A model generated the notes under the pieces. The model was not told the DNA's origin, ran no database searches, and worked only from the letters and a program-made list of their open reading frames with translations. DNA of 64,000 bases from CAVQJU01 sp963755195 (GTDB lineage Bacteria > Acidobacteriota > Vicinamibacteria > Vicinamibacterales > CAVVIG01): assembly GCA_963755195.1 (NCBI GenBank), contig CAVWIZ010000001.1:496001-560000 (forward strand), read 5' to 3'. Positions within the stretch are counted from its first letter, which is position 1. The number at the start of each line of letters is the position of its first letter. The position numbers and the translations under genes were made by a program. Below, piece after piece: positions 38,501 to 46,973 of the stretch.

Positions 38501-40009
38501 CTAGCTTCGTGAATTGAGCAGGCTCGTAAGCTCGGACATCCGTTTGACCTGATCGAACCCGTGGATCACGTTCAGGCTTTCCTCGATGCGCTTGGCCGGC
38601 AATTTGGAATCCGGCATCAGCGCACGGTACTTGGCATCGACGTCGCTCCAGTCGATGCCGCGTGGCGCCGACCCCCGCGGCGCGTCGATCGTACTCATGA
38701 ACCGGGCGCCGGAGGTGGTCACGATCGTGACCGTGCCGCCCCAGTTCCATTGATATTTGACGGAAGGCGTCGCCGCGTCGGCGTCAACCAGGCTCATGAG
38801 CCGAGCGATCGCCGGGTCGTGAAACTTTGCCGGCGTGGCGTGAATCCAGGTGAAGTCCTTGTCTGCCACGGCGCAGGCCAGGAAGTACGGCAGACTGTGA
38901 ATGGCCTCGGCGTAGTTGCTCGGGTTGCGGCTCCCATCCACGTTTCGGCCGTGGACCAGAATCCTGGCCACATCATTGGCCGGCACGTTCGCTTGCCGGG
39001 CAGCACTCATCGCCGCTTCCACCAGCGACGAAAACGGGTGGGCACCGGGCCAGAGTTTGATCGCCAGATACTTGGTGATGTCCCACTCCTTGCCGTAATC
39101 GCGAGTGAGGATCTGGCTGTCAGGTCCGGAGCCGCCGTACACCGTCAGGAAGCCGCCCGGCGCTTCGAGGATGTCCTCGTTGACCGTGTACCCGCGTCCG
39201 GCAGCCAGGGCGGCATTGACCGCACAGAACGCGGCGTTTCCACCCATGTACTCGCGCGCCCAGCTGTTGGTGCCGATGCTGAGGCCACCCATCGTGACCG
39301 CCGTGATGCCGATGGTGTGCGCCATCTGCTCGTCGGTGAGTTTGAGCAGCCTTGCGGCCGTGACCGCGCCGCCGAAGGCGACGGTTTGAGAAGCATGGAC
39401 GCCGGCCCGGCCGCCGCGTCGCGCGTCGCCGATGCGGCCCGCGGCCTCATACCCCACGACCATGGCGGCGAGGAGGTCCTGCCCCGTCGAACCCGTGCGC
39501 TCGGCGACGGCCAGGCCGACCGACGTTACGCAGGTACCAATGTGCGCGGTGTTGCGCATGTCGCTGTCGTCTGAGGCGAACGCGTCGCTGAGCACGGCGT
39601 TGATGTGTGCCACGTCGTTGACCGGCAGCTTCGTCCCGTCGAACCACACCGTGGCTTCGGGCTTGCCGCCGTGCTGCTTCGCGAGGTCGCGGATGATGCG
39701 GGCCGATTCGATGGAGGAACCGGGCGCCGCGCTCGCCAAGGTGCTCGCGATGATGACCTTGGCGTGCGCCACGGCCTTCGGCGGGAGATCGCTGAACCTG
39801 GTCTGATTGAGCAAACGAGCCAGCGCGAGTGCGCCGCTGATGGAACCGCGGGCGAGACTGGCATTCTGACCCCACCGTGCGAAAGCGGTGAGTGGCGCGG
39901 CCGTCCCGACGCCAGCGAGTGCGATCGCGCTGTGCAAGACCCGACGCCGTGTCACACGGAGAGCATCCTGTGCCCGTGGGTGCGGATCTCCACCACGATC
40001 AGATCCCAT
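38501..40009 (-). CDS. MmgE/PrpD family protein with a Tat-like signal
   Basis: A protein of 502 residues. VTRRRVLHSAIALAGVGTAAP near residue 20 resembles a Tat signal, unusual for this family. The body is that of the 2-methylcitrate dehydratase family: ASDDSDMRNTAHIGTCV, AMVVGYEAAGRIGDA, GGAVTAARLLKLTDEQMAH and LAIKLWPGAHPFSSLVEA. Relatives dehydrate methylcitrate or aconitate-like acids without an iron-sulfur cluster. The frame extends upstream into the divergent gene; I chose the ATG at 40009 because it precedes the signal, and the ATG at 40021 is the alternative. Confidence 0.8.
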   Translation of the reverse strand: MGSDRGGDPHPRAQDALRVTRRRVLHSAIALAGVGTAAPLTAFARWGQNASLARGSISGALALARLLNQTRFSDLPPKAVAHAKVIIASTLASAAPGSSIESARIIRDLAKQHGGKPEATVWFDGTKLPVNDVAHINAVLSDAFASDDSDMRNTAHIGTCVTSVGLAVAERTGSTGQDLLAAMVVGYEAAGRIGDARRGGRAGVHASQTVAFGGAVTAARLLKLTDEQMAHTIGITAVTMGGLSIGTNSWAREYMGGNAAFCAVNAALAAGRGYTVNEDILEAPGGFLTVYGGSGPDSQILTRDYGKEWDITKYLAIKLWPGAHPFSSLVEAAMSAARQANVPANDVARILVHGRNVDGSRNPSNYAEAIHSLPYFLACAVADKDFTWIHATPAKFHDPAIARLMSLVDADAATPSVKYQWNWGGTVTIVTTSGARFMSTIDAPRGSAPRGIDWSDVDAKYRALMPDSKLPAKRIEESLNVIHGFDQVKRMSELTSLLNSRS

Positions 40010-40157
40010 GCTGCCCCCCATCTCTTCAATCCGGCACGAGCGCGTAGAGGGAAGGTGACGGTCTCGCGTGGGAATGATACCCGCAATCAGTTCTCTTGAC
40101 AGGCAGGTTCGAGACGCCGGAACATCTCCTATCAAACACGGTGGAGGAGGCGACGCG

Positions 40158-41355
40158 ATGCTGAATCGGCGCCAGTTTCTTGCGGCAGCTGCTACGAGCG
40201 CGGCGACGTTCGCGCGCGGTGCGGGCGCATTCGCGGCGCAAGCGGCGAGAAGATACGACCTGATTATCAGAGGCGGGCGCGTCATCGACCCTTCCGTCCG
40301 GCTCGATGCGATCCGCGACGTGGCGGTCTCGGGCGGCCGCATTGCGGCCGTCGAGGTCAACATCGCCGCCGACGCGGCCGAGACCCTCGATGCGCGCGGC
40401 AAGCTCGTCGTTCCGGGCTTGATCGACATCCATACCCACACCGCGCGGTCCGCCGAAGGGCCCGGGCTGGTGCTGCAGGACGGCGTGACGGGGTGGATCG
40501 ATGCGGGGTCGCAAGGCGCCGACCGCATCGCCGATCCGGTCGCCGTGGCGCGTTCATCAGTGCAGCAGGGCCGCGTTCTCATCAACATCGGGCGAGCCGG
40601 CATCCTGCCCGAGGGCGACACGATGACGCTCGCCCGCGCCGATGTCAGCGCGGCGCGCGAAGCCATCGCGAAGAACCGCGAATTCATCGTCGGCGTGAAG
40701 GCCCGGCTATCGCGGGACGTCGCGGGCGCGAACGATGTCGAGGTGCTTCGGCGCGCGCAGGAAGTGGCCAGTGCCTTCGGCCTGCCCGTGATGATCCACA
40801 TGGGGCAGACGATCTCGCCCTTCGGAAAGCTCGTCGATCTGTTGAAGCGCGGCGACATCGTCACCCACATGTTTGCGCCGCCGCCGAACAGCATCGTCGA
40901 CGACAGCGGTCACATCCTGCCCGAAGTGCTTGCGGCGAGGCGCCGTGGTGTCTGGTTCGACATCGGCAACGGGCAGACCGGACACATGCGGTGGGACACC
41001 GTCGACGCGATCATGAAGGCGGGCTTCTGGCCCGACACGTTCTCCACCGACTGGGGCACGACCAGCCGCACGACGGGGGTGATCGATCTGCCCAACTGCA
41101 TGTCGAAGCTGTTCGGTCACGGCATGACGGTCAGCGAAGCCATCGCCCGCGCGACCGTCAATGCCGTCGCGCATCTTCCCGCTGTTCAACGATCGCGGCA
41201 CGCTCAACGTGGGCGCGCCGGCCGATGTGGCGGTGCTCGAGCTGCGGGAGGGAACGTTCGAGTTCCTCGACAACTACAAGAACACGATCACCGGACGCCA
41301 GAGGCTCTTCCCGTTCGCAACCGTGCTCGCCGGCAAGCGGATCGCGCGCGCATGA
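40158..41355 (+). CDS. Tat-exported amidohydrolase/deacetylase (frameshifted)
   Basis: About 398 residues after correction. MLNRRQFLAAAATSA is a Tat signal, and GGAGGAGG lies eight bases before the ATG. Metal ligands typical of the amidohydrolase superfamily are seen: DIHTHTARS (HxH), VGVKARL (bridging Lys), MIHMGQT, THMFAP and FSTDWGTTS (Asp). PEVLAARRRGVWFDIGNG matches the EF0837/AHA deacetylase group rather than dihydroorotase. The frameshift near 41167 is repaired by removing one T, restoring RIFPLFNDRGTLNVGAPAD. The stop overlaps the ATG of the next gene (ATGA). Confidence 0.8.
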
Positions 41356-42493
41356 CGCGTCTGCACGTCTACAATGCTCGCACCATGACAGACGGCATGA
41401 CTCGCCGGCAGGCGTTGGAGTTGTTGGGAACGGGCGCGGCAGCGGCGGCATTCACTGGTCGTGCGTTCGCGCAGGCGGCGGGGGCATCGCCGACGTTTCC
41501 GAAAGGCGCGATCATCAGAACCATCCTGAAAGACTACGCGCCGGAGGAGTTGGGCGGCGGCGCCACGCTGTTCCATGAGCACATGCAGCTGGCTCCGGAT
41601 TTCGGCGCGAGGTTTGCCGCGGCGACGGCCGCCGCTCGGGCCGCCAACGGCCTTCCGCCGGCTCCCGCGCGGGCGGCGGCGCAGGCCGCGCGGGCGCTCC
41701 GCCGCCTGGCCCCGACATCATGCACGACGTCGATCTGATGTCCTCGGAGGTCGCGAGCGCCAGGCGCGACGGCAACATCGCGTGCATCGTCGATGCCGGG
41801 ACATGCGGACATGGGCCGCGACGTCACTTTCCTGCGCCAGGTGTCGATGAAGTCGGGCGTGCCAATCGTCGTGGGCGGCGGCTTCTACGCGCAGCCCTTC
41901 TACCCGAAAGAGATGTCCACAATGAGCGAGGAGCAGATCGTTTCGCGCGCTCATCAAACAGGTGGACGACGACGTCGTCGGCGCGTTCGGCGAGATCGGC
42001 TCGTGGGACGAGATCACGGCGGACGAACGCAAGGTGTTCCGCGCCATCGGCAAGGCGCACGTCGCGACGAATATTCCGATCTTCACGCACACGGGAATTC
42101 CCGGCAAGTCGGCGCTCGAACAGCTCGACATTCTGGAAGATGCCGGCGTGAAACCCGGATCGCGTCGTCATCGGACACCTGGGGAATCTGGTGGACGCGA
42201 ATGTGTATGTGCACAAAGCGATCTGCAGGCGCGGCGCGTTTGTCGGCTTCGATCGTCAGGGCGGAAACAACGACGCGCAACAGGTGCCGCTGGTCATGGC
42301 GCTCATCGAGGCGGGCTTCGCCGATCACTTGATGTTTTCGGCCGACGCCTCGAGCGGATACGCCAAAACGCTGACGGTGTTCGTGCCGAAGCTGAAAACC
42401 GCCGGCGCGAGCGACGAGGTGCTGCACCGCATCATGGTGGACAATCCGCGCCGGTTTCTCGCGTTCGTCCCGAAGAGGCCTCGACGAAAATAG
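41352..42493 (+). CDS. Tat-exported phosphotriesterase/lactonase-like hydrolase (frameshifted)
   Basis: About 378 residues after correction. MTRRQALELLGTGAAAAA gives a Tat-type signal. Ligands of the phosphotriesterase family are present: FHEHMQL (HxH), FTHTGIPG, VVIGHLGN and FSADASSG. An Ala-rich insert lies near residues 85-115. Five frameshifts are each repaired by removing one T: near 41698, 41707, 41804, 41942 and 42160 (the last could instead be an extra G). The start may be the ATG at 41352, 41385 or 41397. Family members act on phosphotriesters, lactones or other esters; I infer a lactonase-like or amidase activity, not proven. Confidence 0.75.
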
Positions 42494-43205
42494 CGCGGGG
42501 GTCGTCGTCCGGCTCCGGCTCGTCGACGACGCCGCCGTCGAACAGGTAGATATTGCGCTCGGCGTGGCGTGCGTAGCGGGGATCGTGCGTGACCATGCAG
42601 ATCGTCGCGCCGTTCATGTACAGCTCGCGCAGAAGCTCCATCACGGCTTCACCGCTTTTCGAATCCAGGTTGCCGGTCGGCTCGTCGGCGAGCAGAATCA
42701 CCGGCTCGCCGGCGACGGCACGCGCCACGGCGACGCGTTGCTGCTGACCGCCCGAGAGCTGGCTCGGCAGGTGTTTGGCACGGTGCGCCATGCCGACCCG
42801 CTCGAGCGCCTCCTGCACCCGCTGCCGCCGCTCGGCCGGCCGCATCCCGCGGTACGTGAGGGGCAGCTCGACGTTCTCGAAGACCGAGAGATCGCCAATC
42901 AGGTTGAAGCTCTGGAAGATGAACCCGATTTCGCGATTGCGGACGCGTGCGCGCTCCCACGGTTTGAGCTCGGCCACCTGACGGCCGTTCAGCGCATACG
43001 ATCCGCGCGACGGCGAATCGAGCAGGCCGAGAATCGAGAGCAGCGTCGACTTGCCGCAGCCTGATGGCCCGGAGATCGAGACGTACTCGCCCCGCGCAAT
43101 CTCGAGACTGATGTCTTCGAGCGCGTGCGTCTCCACTTCGTCGGCGACGAAAACCTTCGTGACATGGTCGAGCGTGATGACCGGCGGCATACTGAAGTCG
43201 CTCAC
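42432..43205 (-). CDS. MacB/LolD-type ABC transporter ATP-binding protein
   Basis: A protein of 257 residues. Walker A is GPSGCGKST, the Q-loop is GFIFQSFNLIGDLS, the signature is LSGGQQQRVAVARA, Walker B is VILLADEPTGNLDSKSG and the switch His is in VTHDPRYA. This is the LolD/MacB family that drives FtsX-like permeases in extracting envelope lipoproteins or exporting substrates. It follows the ADOP permease on the reverse strand by about 50 bases. Its 3' end overlaps the phosphotriesterase-like gene convergently by 62 bases. Confidence 0.88.
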   Translation of the reverse strand: MSDFSMPPVITLDHVTKVFVADEVETHALEDISLEIARGEYVSISGPSGCGKSTLLSILGLLDSPSRGSYALNGRQVAELKPWERARVRNREIGFIFQSFNLIGDLSVFENVELPLTYRGMRPAERRQRVQEALERVGMAHRAKHLPSQLSGGQQQRVAVARAVAGEPVILLADEPTGNLDSKSGEAVMELLRELYMNGATICMVTHDPRYARHAERNIYLFDGGVVDEPEPDDDPRAIFVEASSGRTRETGADCPP

Positions 43206-43259
43206 GGATTCCTCCCATTGAAGTCGGGCCGCACCTTGAAGAGGCCCACAACGAGTGCC

Positions 43260-45710
43260 CTACTCGTACCGCAGCGCGACGACGGGATCGAGCCGGGTGG
43301 CGTGCCGCGCGGGCCAATAGCACGCCGCGATCGCGACGGCGGCCAGCAGCGCCGCGATCCCGATGAGCGTCGTCGGATCCCATGCCGTTGTCTGCACGAG
43401 CAGGCTCCGGAGCAACAGGCCCACGCCGACCGCTCCCGGCATCCCCACGAGCATTCCGATGGCGAGATGAACGAGCCCGCGCCGTGCGATCAGCCACCAC
43501 ACTTGCTTCGCCTCGGCGCCGAGCGCCATGCGGACGCCGATCTCCTGCGTCCGCTGCGTTACGCCGTACGCCGTGATGGCGTACAAGCCCACGGCCGACA
43601 GGACGAGCGCGATGACGGCGAAGGTGGCGAACATCGTGCCGAATACGCGAAACGGCCAACGCTGCCGCATCAGATTCTCGTCCATCGTCCGGATGTTGAA
43701 CATCGGCATGTCCGGATCGAGCGCCCGCATCTCCTCGCGCAGAAGCGCCGTCGCCTGCGCCGGATCCGATCGCGTCCGGACGAGCAGCATGACGCCGGAT
43801 TCCTGCTGCGTGTTGGCCGCGTGCGGGATGTACACCACGGGATCGCGCTCGGAGAAGTGGCCGTCGATGTTTCGCTGCAGGACATTGGGCGTCGTCACGC
43901 CGACGATGGTCAGCGGCGGCAGCGCGTCGCCGAGGATGTTCGTGGGCACTTCGTCGGTCAGTCGAATGGTCCGGCCAAGTGGATCTTGTCCAGCGAAGAA
44001 CATGTCGGCGAACCGCTGATTGACAATTGCATGCGCCGGGCGGGGCACCCCATCCGTTTCGGAGAACACCCGTCCGCGCACGGCGTGGATGCCGAGCGTC
44101 TCGAAGTACCTCGCGCCGACGCTGAGCAGCGTCACGATGGGCTGGCGCTCGTCGGGCTTCGTCCGGCCGTCGATCGCGAGTTGGATGCCGCGCCCGCCGC
44201 CGAGGGGCCAGGCGGTCGCCGTCGTCGCCGCTTCGATCGCGCCGATGGCTGCCAGGCGCTCGTCGACACGTTTGATGAAGGCGTTCCGCGCGTCCGCATT
44301 GGGGTACTTGCGGAACGAGAGGGCCATCTGCATGGTCAGCAGCCGCGACGTGTCGACGCCTGCGTCCATGCGGTACATCGCCAAAAAGCTCCGCATCATG
44401 AAGCCGGCGCCGGCCAGCAGCACCAGCGTGAGCGCCAGGTTCACGACGATCAGCGCCCCGGTCCAGCGTCGGGCGCGAATCCCTGCCGCCCCCGTTCGTC
44501 CGCCTTCCTTCAAGACTTCGTTGACGTTCGTCTTCGACACATGGAGCGCCGGCGCGAGGCCGAAGACGATGCCGGTCGCGAGGCAGACGGCGGTGAAGAA
44601 GGCGAACACCGTCGCGTCCATGCGAAAGTCCATGTAGTAGGGCTTTCCCACGTCCTGGGTGACGGCGTCGAACCACCGGATGCCCAGAATCGACAAGGCG
44701 AAGCCGAACACGCCGCTGACCACGGCCAGCAGCACGCTTTCCACGAGCAGTTGACGGACGACGCGCCACCGCGAGGCGCCGAGTGAGACACGGACGCTGA
44801 TCTCGCGCGCGCGGTGCGCCGCCTTCGCGAGCAGCAGGTTCGCCACGTTCGAGCACGCAATGAGCAGGACGAAGGCGACGGCGCCCATGAGCGCCAAGAA
44901 GAGGATCCTGATTTGCGGTCCCCTCTGACGTTCGTTGTAAGGAATGATCGTTGGCACGATTCCTTCGTTCGTCTTCGGAAAGTCGTGGGCCAGCCGCGCA
45001 ACAATCGCCGACAGTTCGCCCTGCGCCTGCGCGCGCGTCGCGCCATCGGCCAGCCGGCCGATCACCTGGTAGCTCCGCACCTGCCGTCCCTGTCCCTGGA
45101 CGATCGTCGACTGTCCCATCGGCAGCCACACGTCGGTGTTGGGCGGGAATTTCATGTCCTTCGGCATGACGCCGGCGACCGTCGCGAGCAGCTCGTCCAC
45201 CCTGATCGACCGGCCGATGATGTCCTGGCGGCCGCCGTAGCGCGTCTGCCAGACGCCATACCCAATCACCACTCGAGGCGGCGCGCCGAACCGGTCGTCC
45301 TCGTCGGTAAACCCGGGTCCGAGCAACGGGCGGACGCCGAGCAGGCGGAAGAGGTTCGCGGAGACGACGGCGCCCGCGTACCGCTCTGGCGGCCGCCCCT
45401 CGTCGCTGATGTTCAACGGGGGCTGGCCGAACAGACACATGTCCGAGAACAACCGGGCCGACGCGCGCCAGTCTTCGAAATCATGGAACGACACGCCCAG
45501 GTTGCGATTGCGCGTGTCGCGCGTGCCGAGCGCCACGATTCGATCGCCGTCCTTGAACGGTACGCCCCGGATGAGCACCGCGTTCACGAACGTGAAGACG
45601 GCGTTGTTGGCGGCAATGCCGAGCGCAAGGGCGCCGGCCGCCACCAGCGTCACCCAGCGGTCCTTGATGAGGAGGCGAGCCGCGAAGCGAAGGTCCTGAA
45701 GCAGACCCAT
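43260..45710 (-). CDS. ADOP-type duplicated FtsX/MacB permease
   Basis: A protein of 816 residues, intact in one frame. It starts MGLLQDLRFAARLLIKDRW and has two MacB periplasmic plus FtsX membrane modules: the first around LALGIAANNAVFTFVNAV and VLLIACSNVANLLLAKA, and the second ending in TAYGVTQRTQEIGVRMALGA. It is the acidobacterial duplicated orphan permease type, but here an ATPase gene follows. No N-terminal HAAS domain is present, unlike the second ADOP in this window. Such complexes span the inner membrane and probably export or extract a substrate. Confidence 0.88.
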   Translation of the reverse strand: MGLLQDLRFAARLLIKDRWVTLVAAGALALGIAANNAVFTFVNAVLIRGVPFKDGDRIVALGTRDTRNRNLGVSFHDFEDWRASARLFSDMCLFGQPPLNISDEGRPPERYAGAVVSANLFRLLGVRPLLGPGFTDEDDRFGAPPRVVIGYGVWQTRYGGRQDIIGRSIRVDELLATVAGVMPKDMKFPPNTDVWLPMGQSTIVQGQGRQVRSYQVIGRLADGATRAQAQGELSAIVARLAHDFPKTNEGIVPTIIPYNERQRGPQIRILFLALMGAVAFVLLIACSNVANLLLAKAAHRAREISVRVSLGASRWRVVRQLLVESVLLAVVSGVFGFALSILGIRWFDAVTQDVGKPYYMDFRMDATVFAFFTAVCLATGIVFGLAPALHVSKTNVNEVLKEGGRTGAAGIRARRWTGALIVVNLALTLVLLAGAGFMMRSFLAMYRMDAGVDTSRLLTMQMALSFRKYPNADARNAFIKRVDERLAAIGAIEAATTATAWPLGGGRGIQLAIDGRTKPDERQPIVTLLSVGARYFETLGIHAVRGRVFSETDGVPRPAHAIVNQRFADMFFAGQDPLGRTIRLTDEVPTNILGDALPPLTIVGVTTPNVLQRNIDGHFSERDPVVYIPHAANTQQESGVMLLVRTRSDPAQATALLREEMRALDPDMPMFNIRTMDENLMRQRWPFRVFGTMFATFAVIALVLSAVGLYAITAYGVTQRTQEIGVRMALGAEAKQVWWLIARRGLVHLAIGMLVGMPGAVGVGLLLRSLLVQTTAWDPTTLIGIAALLAAVAIAACYWPARHATRLDPVVALRYE

Positions 45711-45748
45711 GGCTGCTAATACGCAGAAAGGACCGAAAGGTTGCCTGT

Positions 45749-46126
45749 CTAGCGACGTTTTTTCGTGGCACGCCGGCGCGCGGGCGGTTTGCTGCTCACG
45801 ACGCGGTGCGCTCCGCGCAGAAGGTCCTCGAGCGCATCCCGGGTCACGCGGGCGAGCCGCACCAGGACGACCGGATACGGCTCGTAGTGCGGCTTCACGT
45901 AGTACGTGTCAGGGTCTTCCGCGAGCAGCGCCTCACGCTCTTCGATATGGGCGAGCCACACGCCAAGCGAATTCGGCTCGGCCTCCTTGTTGATTGCGAT
46001 ACAGGCGTACATGCGGCCGTTGACCTTGAGCGCTGGTGACCCGTACGCGGTGCTCACTTCAGTTCCTGGAAGCTGCTCGCCAATCTCACGGACGGTGTCG
46101 AACGTGATCCGTCGTCTCGTGCCCAT
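45749..46126 (-). CDS. MmcQ/YjbR-like DNA-binding family protein
   Basis: A protein of 125 residues starting MGTRRRITFDTVREIGEQL. PGTEVSTAYGSPALKVNGRM, then EEREALLAEDPDTYYVKPHY, and the C-terminal VTRDALEDLLRGAHRVV are typical of the MmcQ/YjbR family. The tail is very basic (KPPARRRATKKRR), consistent with nucleic acid binding. Family function is not firmly known. A longer frame upstream to 46354 is possible, but the ATG at 46126 fits the family length. Confidence 0.78.
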   Translation of the reverse strand: MGTRRRITFDTVREIGEQLPGTEVSTAYGSPALKVNGRMYACIAINKEAEPNSLGVWLAHIEEREALLAEDPDTYYVKPHYEPYPVVLVRLARVTRDALEDLLRGAHRVVSSKPPARRRATKKRR

Positions 46127-46494
46127 GGGGCGTAGCCTACACGCTTTCGCGGCTCTTGCGAGGTGTGTATGACGGCCGCCAGCCGGCGCTGTTAACGTTC
46201 TTCGCCCATCAACGTCTAGTTCATAGGGACAGAACGTTTGGCCGTGATTGCCGTCTAAGCGATCGGTCGAGCGGCCGACATCACACGCACGTAACGTGTC
46301 GATTGGAAAGGGGCAACTAGAGGGCTTAACGTCAGCAAGGCTCCTCGCCGGCATGCGCCGGCAGGGCCGATGAACGAGGGCGGGACGACGCCGCGCGGCA
46401 ACGCGTCATCGTCCCTAATCACAATCCGCAGCAGAGTGCGGACTGGACTTCCCCTAGTATAGAGAGAAGCGCCAGCCTGCATCGGGAGGTTGGC
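46127..46494. other. Non-coding stretch
   Basis: About 370 bases between divergent genes. I see no gene, clear promoter or repeat beyond short inverted motifs. The GGGAGG at 46484-46489 is the ribosome site of the next gene. Confidence 0.4.
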
Positions 46495-46939
46495 GTGTGG
46501 AGCGCTGAAACGGTCTTGGTGTGCGCGCTGACACTTCTCGGCCGCAGCCCACAGAGTTTTCCCCCCGTTCAATTCGTCCAGAAAGTGCCGGCAGGCGTCT
46601 CGCCGCTTGCCGCAGGCGTACGCGCAATTCGCGGACAGGCGCATCGTCCTCGTGACGTCGACGTCCGCGTTCACCAGGGCGCGCGAGGCCAGAGACCGCT
46701 GCGGCGATGTGGAGGCCATCCGCGAAATCGCCGGAATACTGGCGCACGAAGAGTGGCACCTGCGTTACGGGCCAGATGAGAAAGGCGCATACTACGCGCA
46801 GTTGATCGCACTGATGTCCGTCGGTGCTGGTCCGGATACCCCGCTCTATCACAAAGTCATGCGATCGAAGCAAGCCGTGAGCGACGCCTCGAAGCGGGCC
46901 GCGGAAGCCCGCGCCGTGGCGCGCGGACCTACACCGTAG
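46495..46939 (+). CDS. Small protein with an HExxH metalloprotease-like motif (frameshifted)
   Basis: About 147 residues after correction. The GTG at 46495 follows GGGAGG. The N-terminus is mildly hydrophobic (VLVCALTLLG), possibly a signal. AEIAGILAHEEWHLRYG-type sequence in the middle (IAGILAHEEWHLRYG) matches HExxH, the zinc site of gluzincin-like peptidases. One frameshift near 46607 is repaired by removing a T, giving SPLPQAYAQFADRRIVLV. No third ligand is assigned. I infer a possible small peptidase; the family is not recognised. Confidence 0.55.
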
Positions 46940-46973
46940 TGTTTGACCGCGAGCCACATCGTTCTCATCTCGC

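Noticed and set aside
42649..45438. Reverse-strand frame of 929 codons
   Set aside because: It overlaps the ADOP permease in another frame and is Arg/His/Gly-rich without family motifs.
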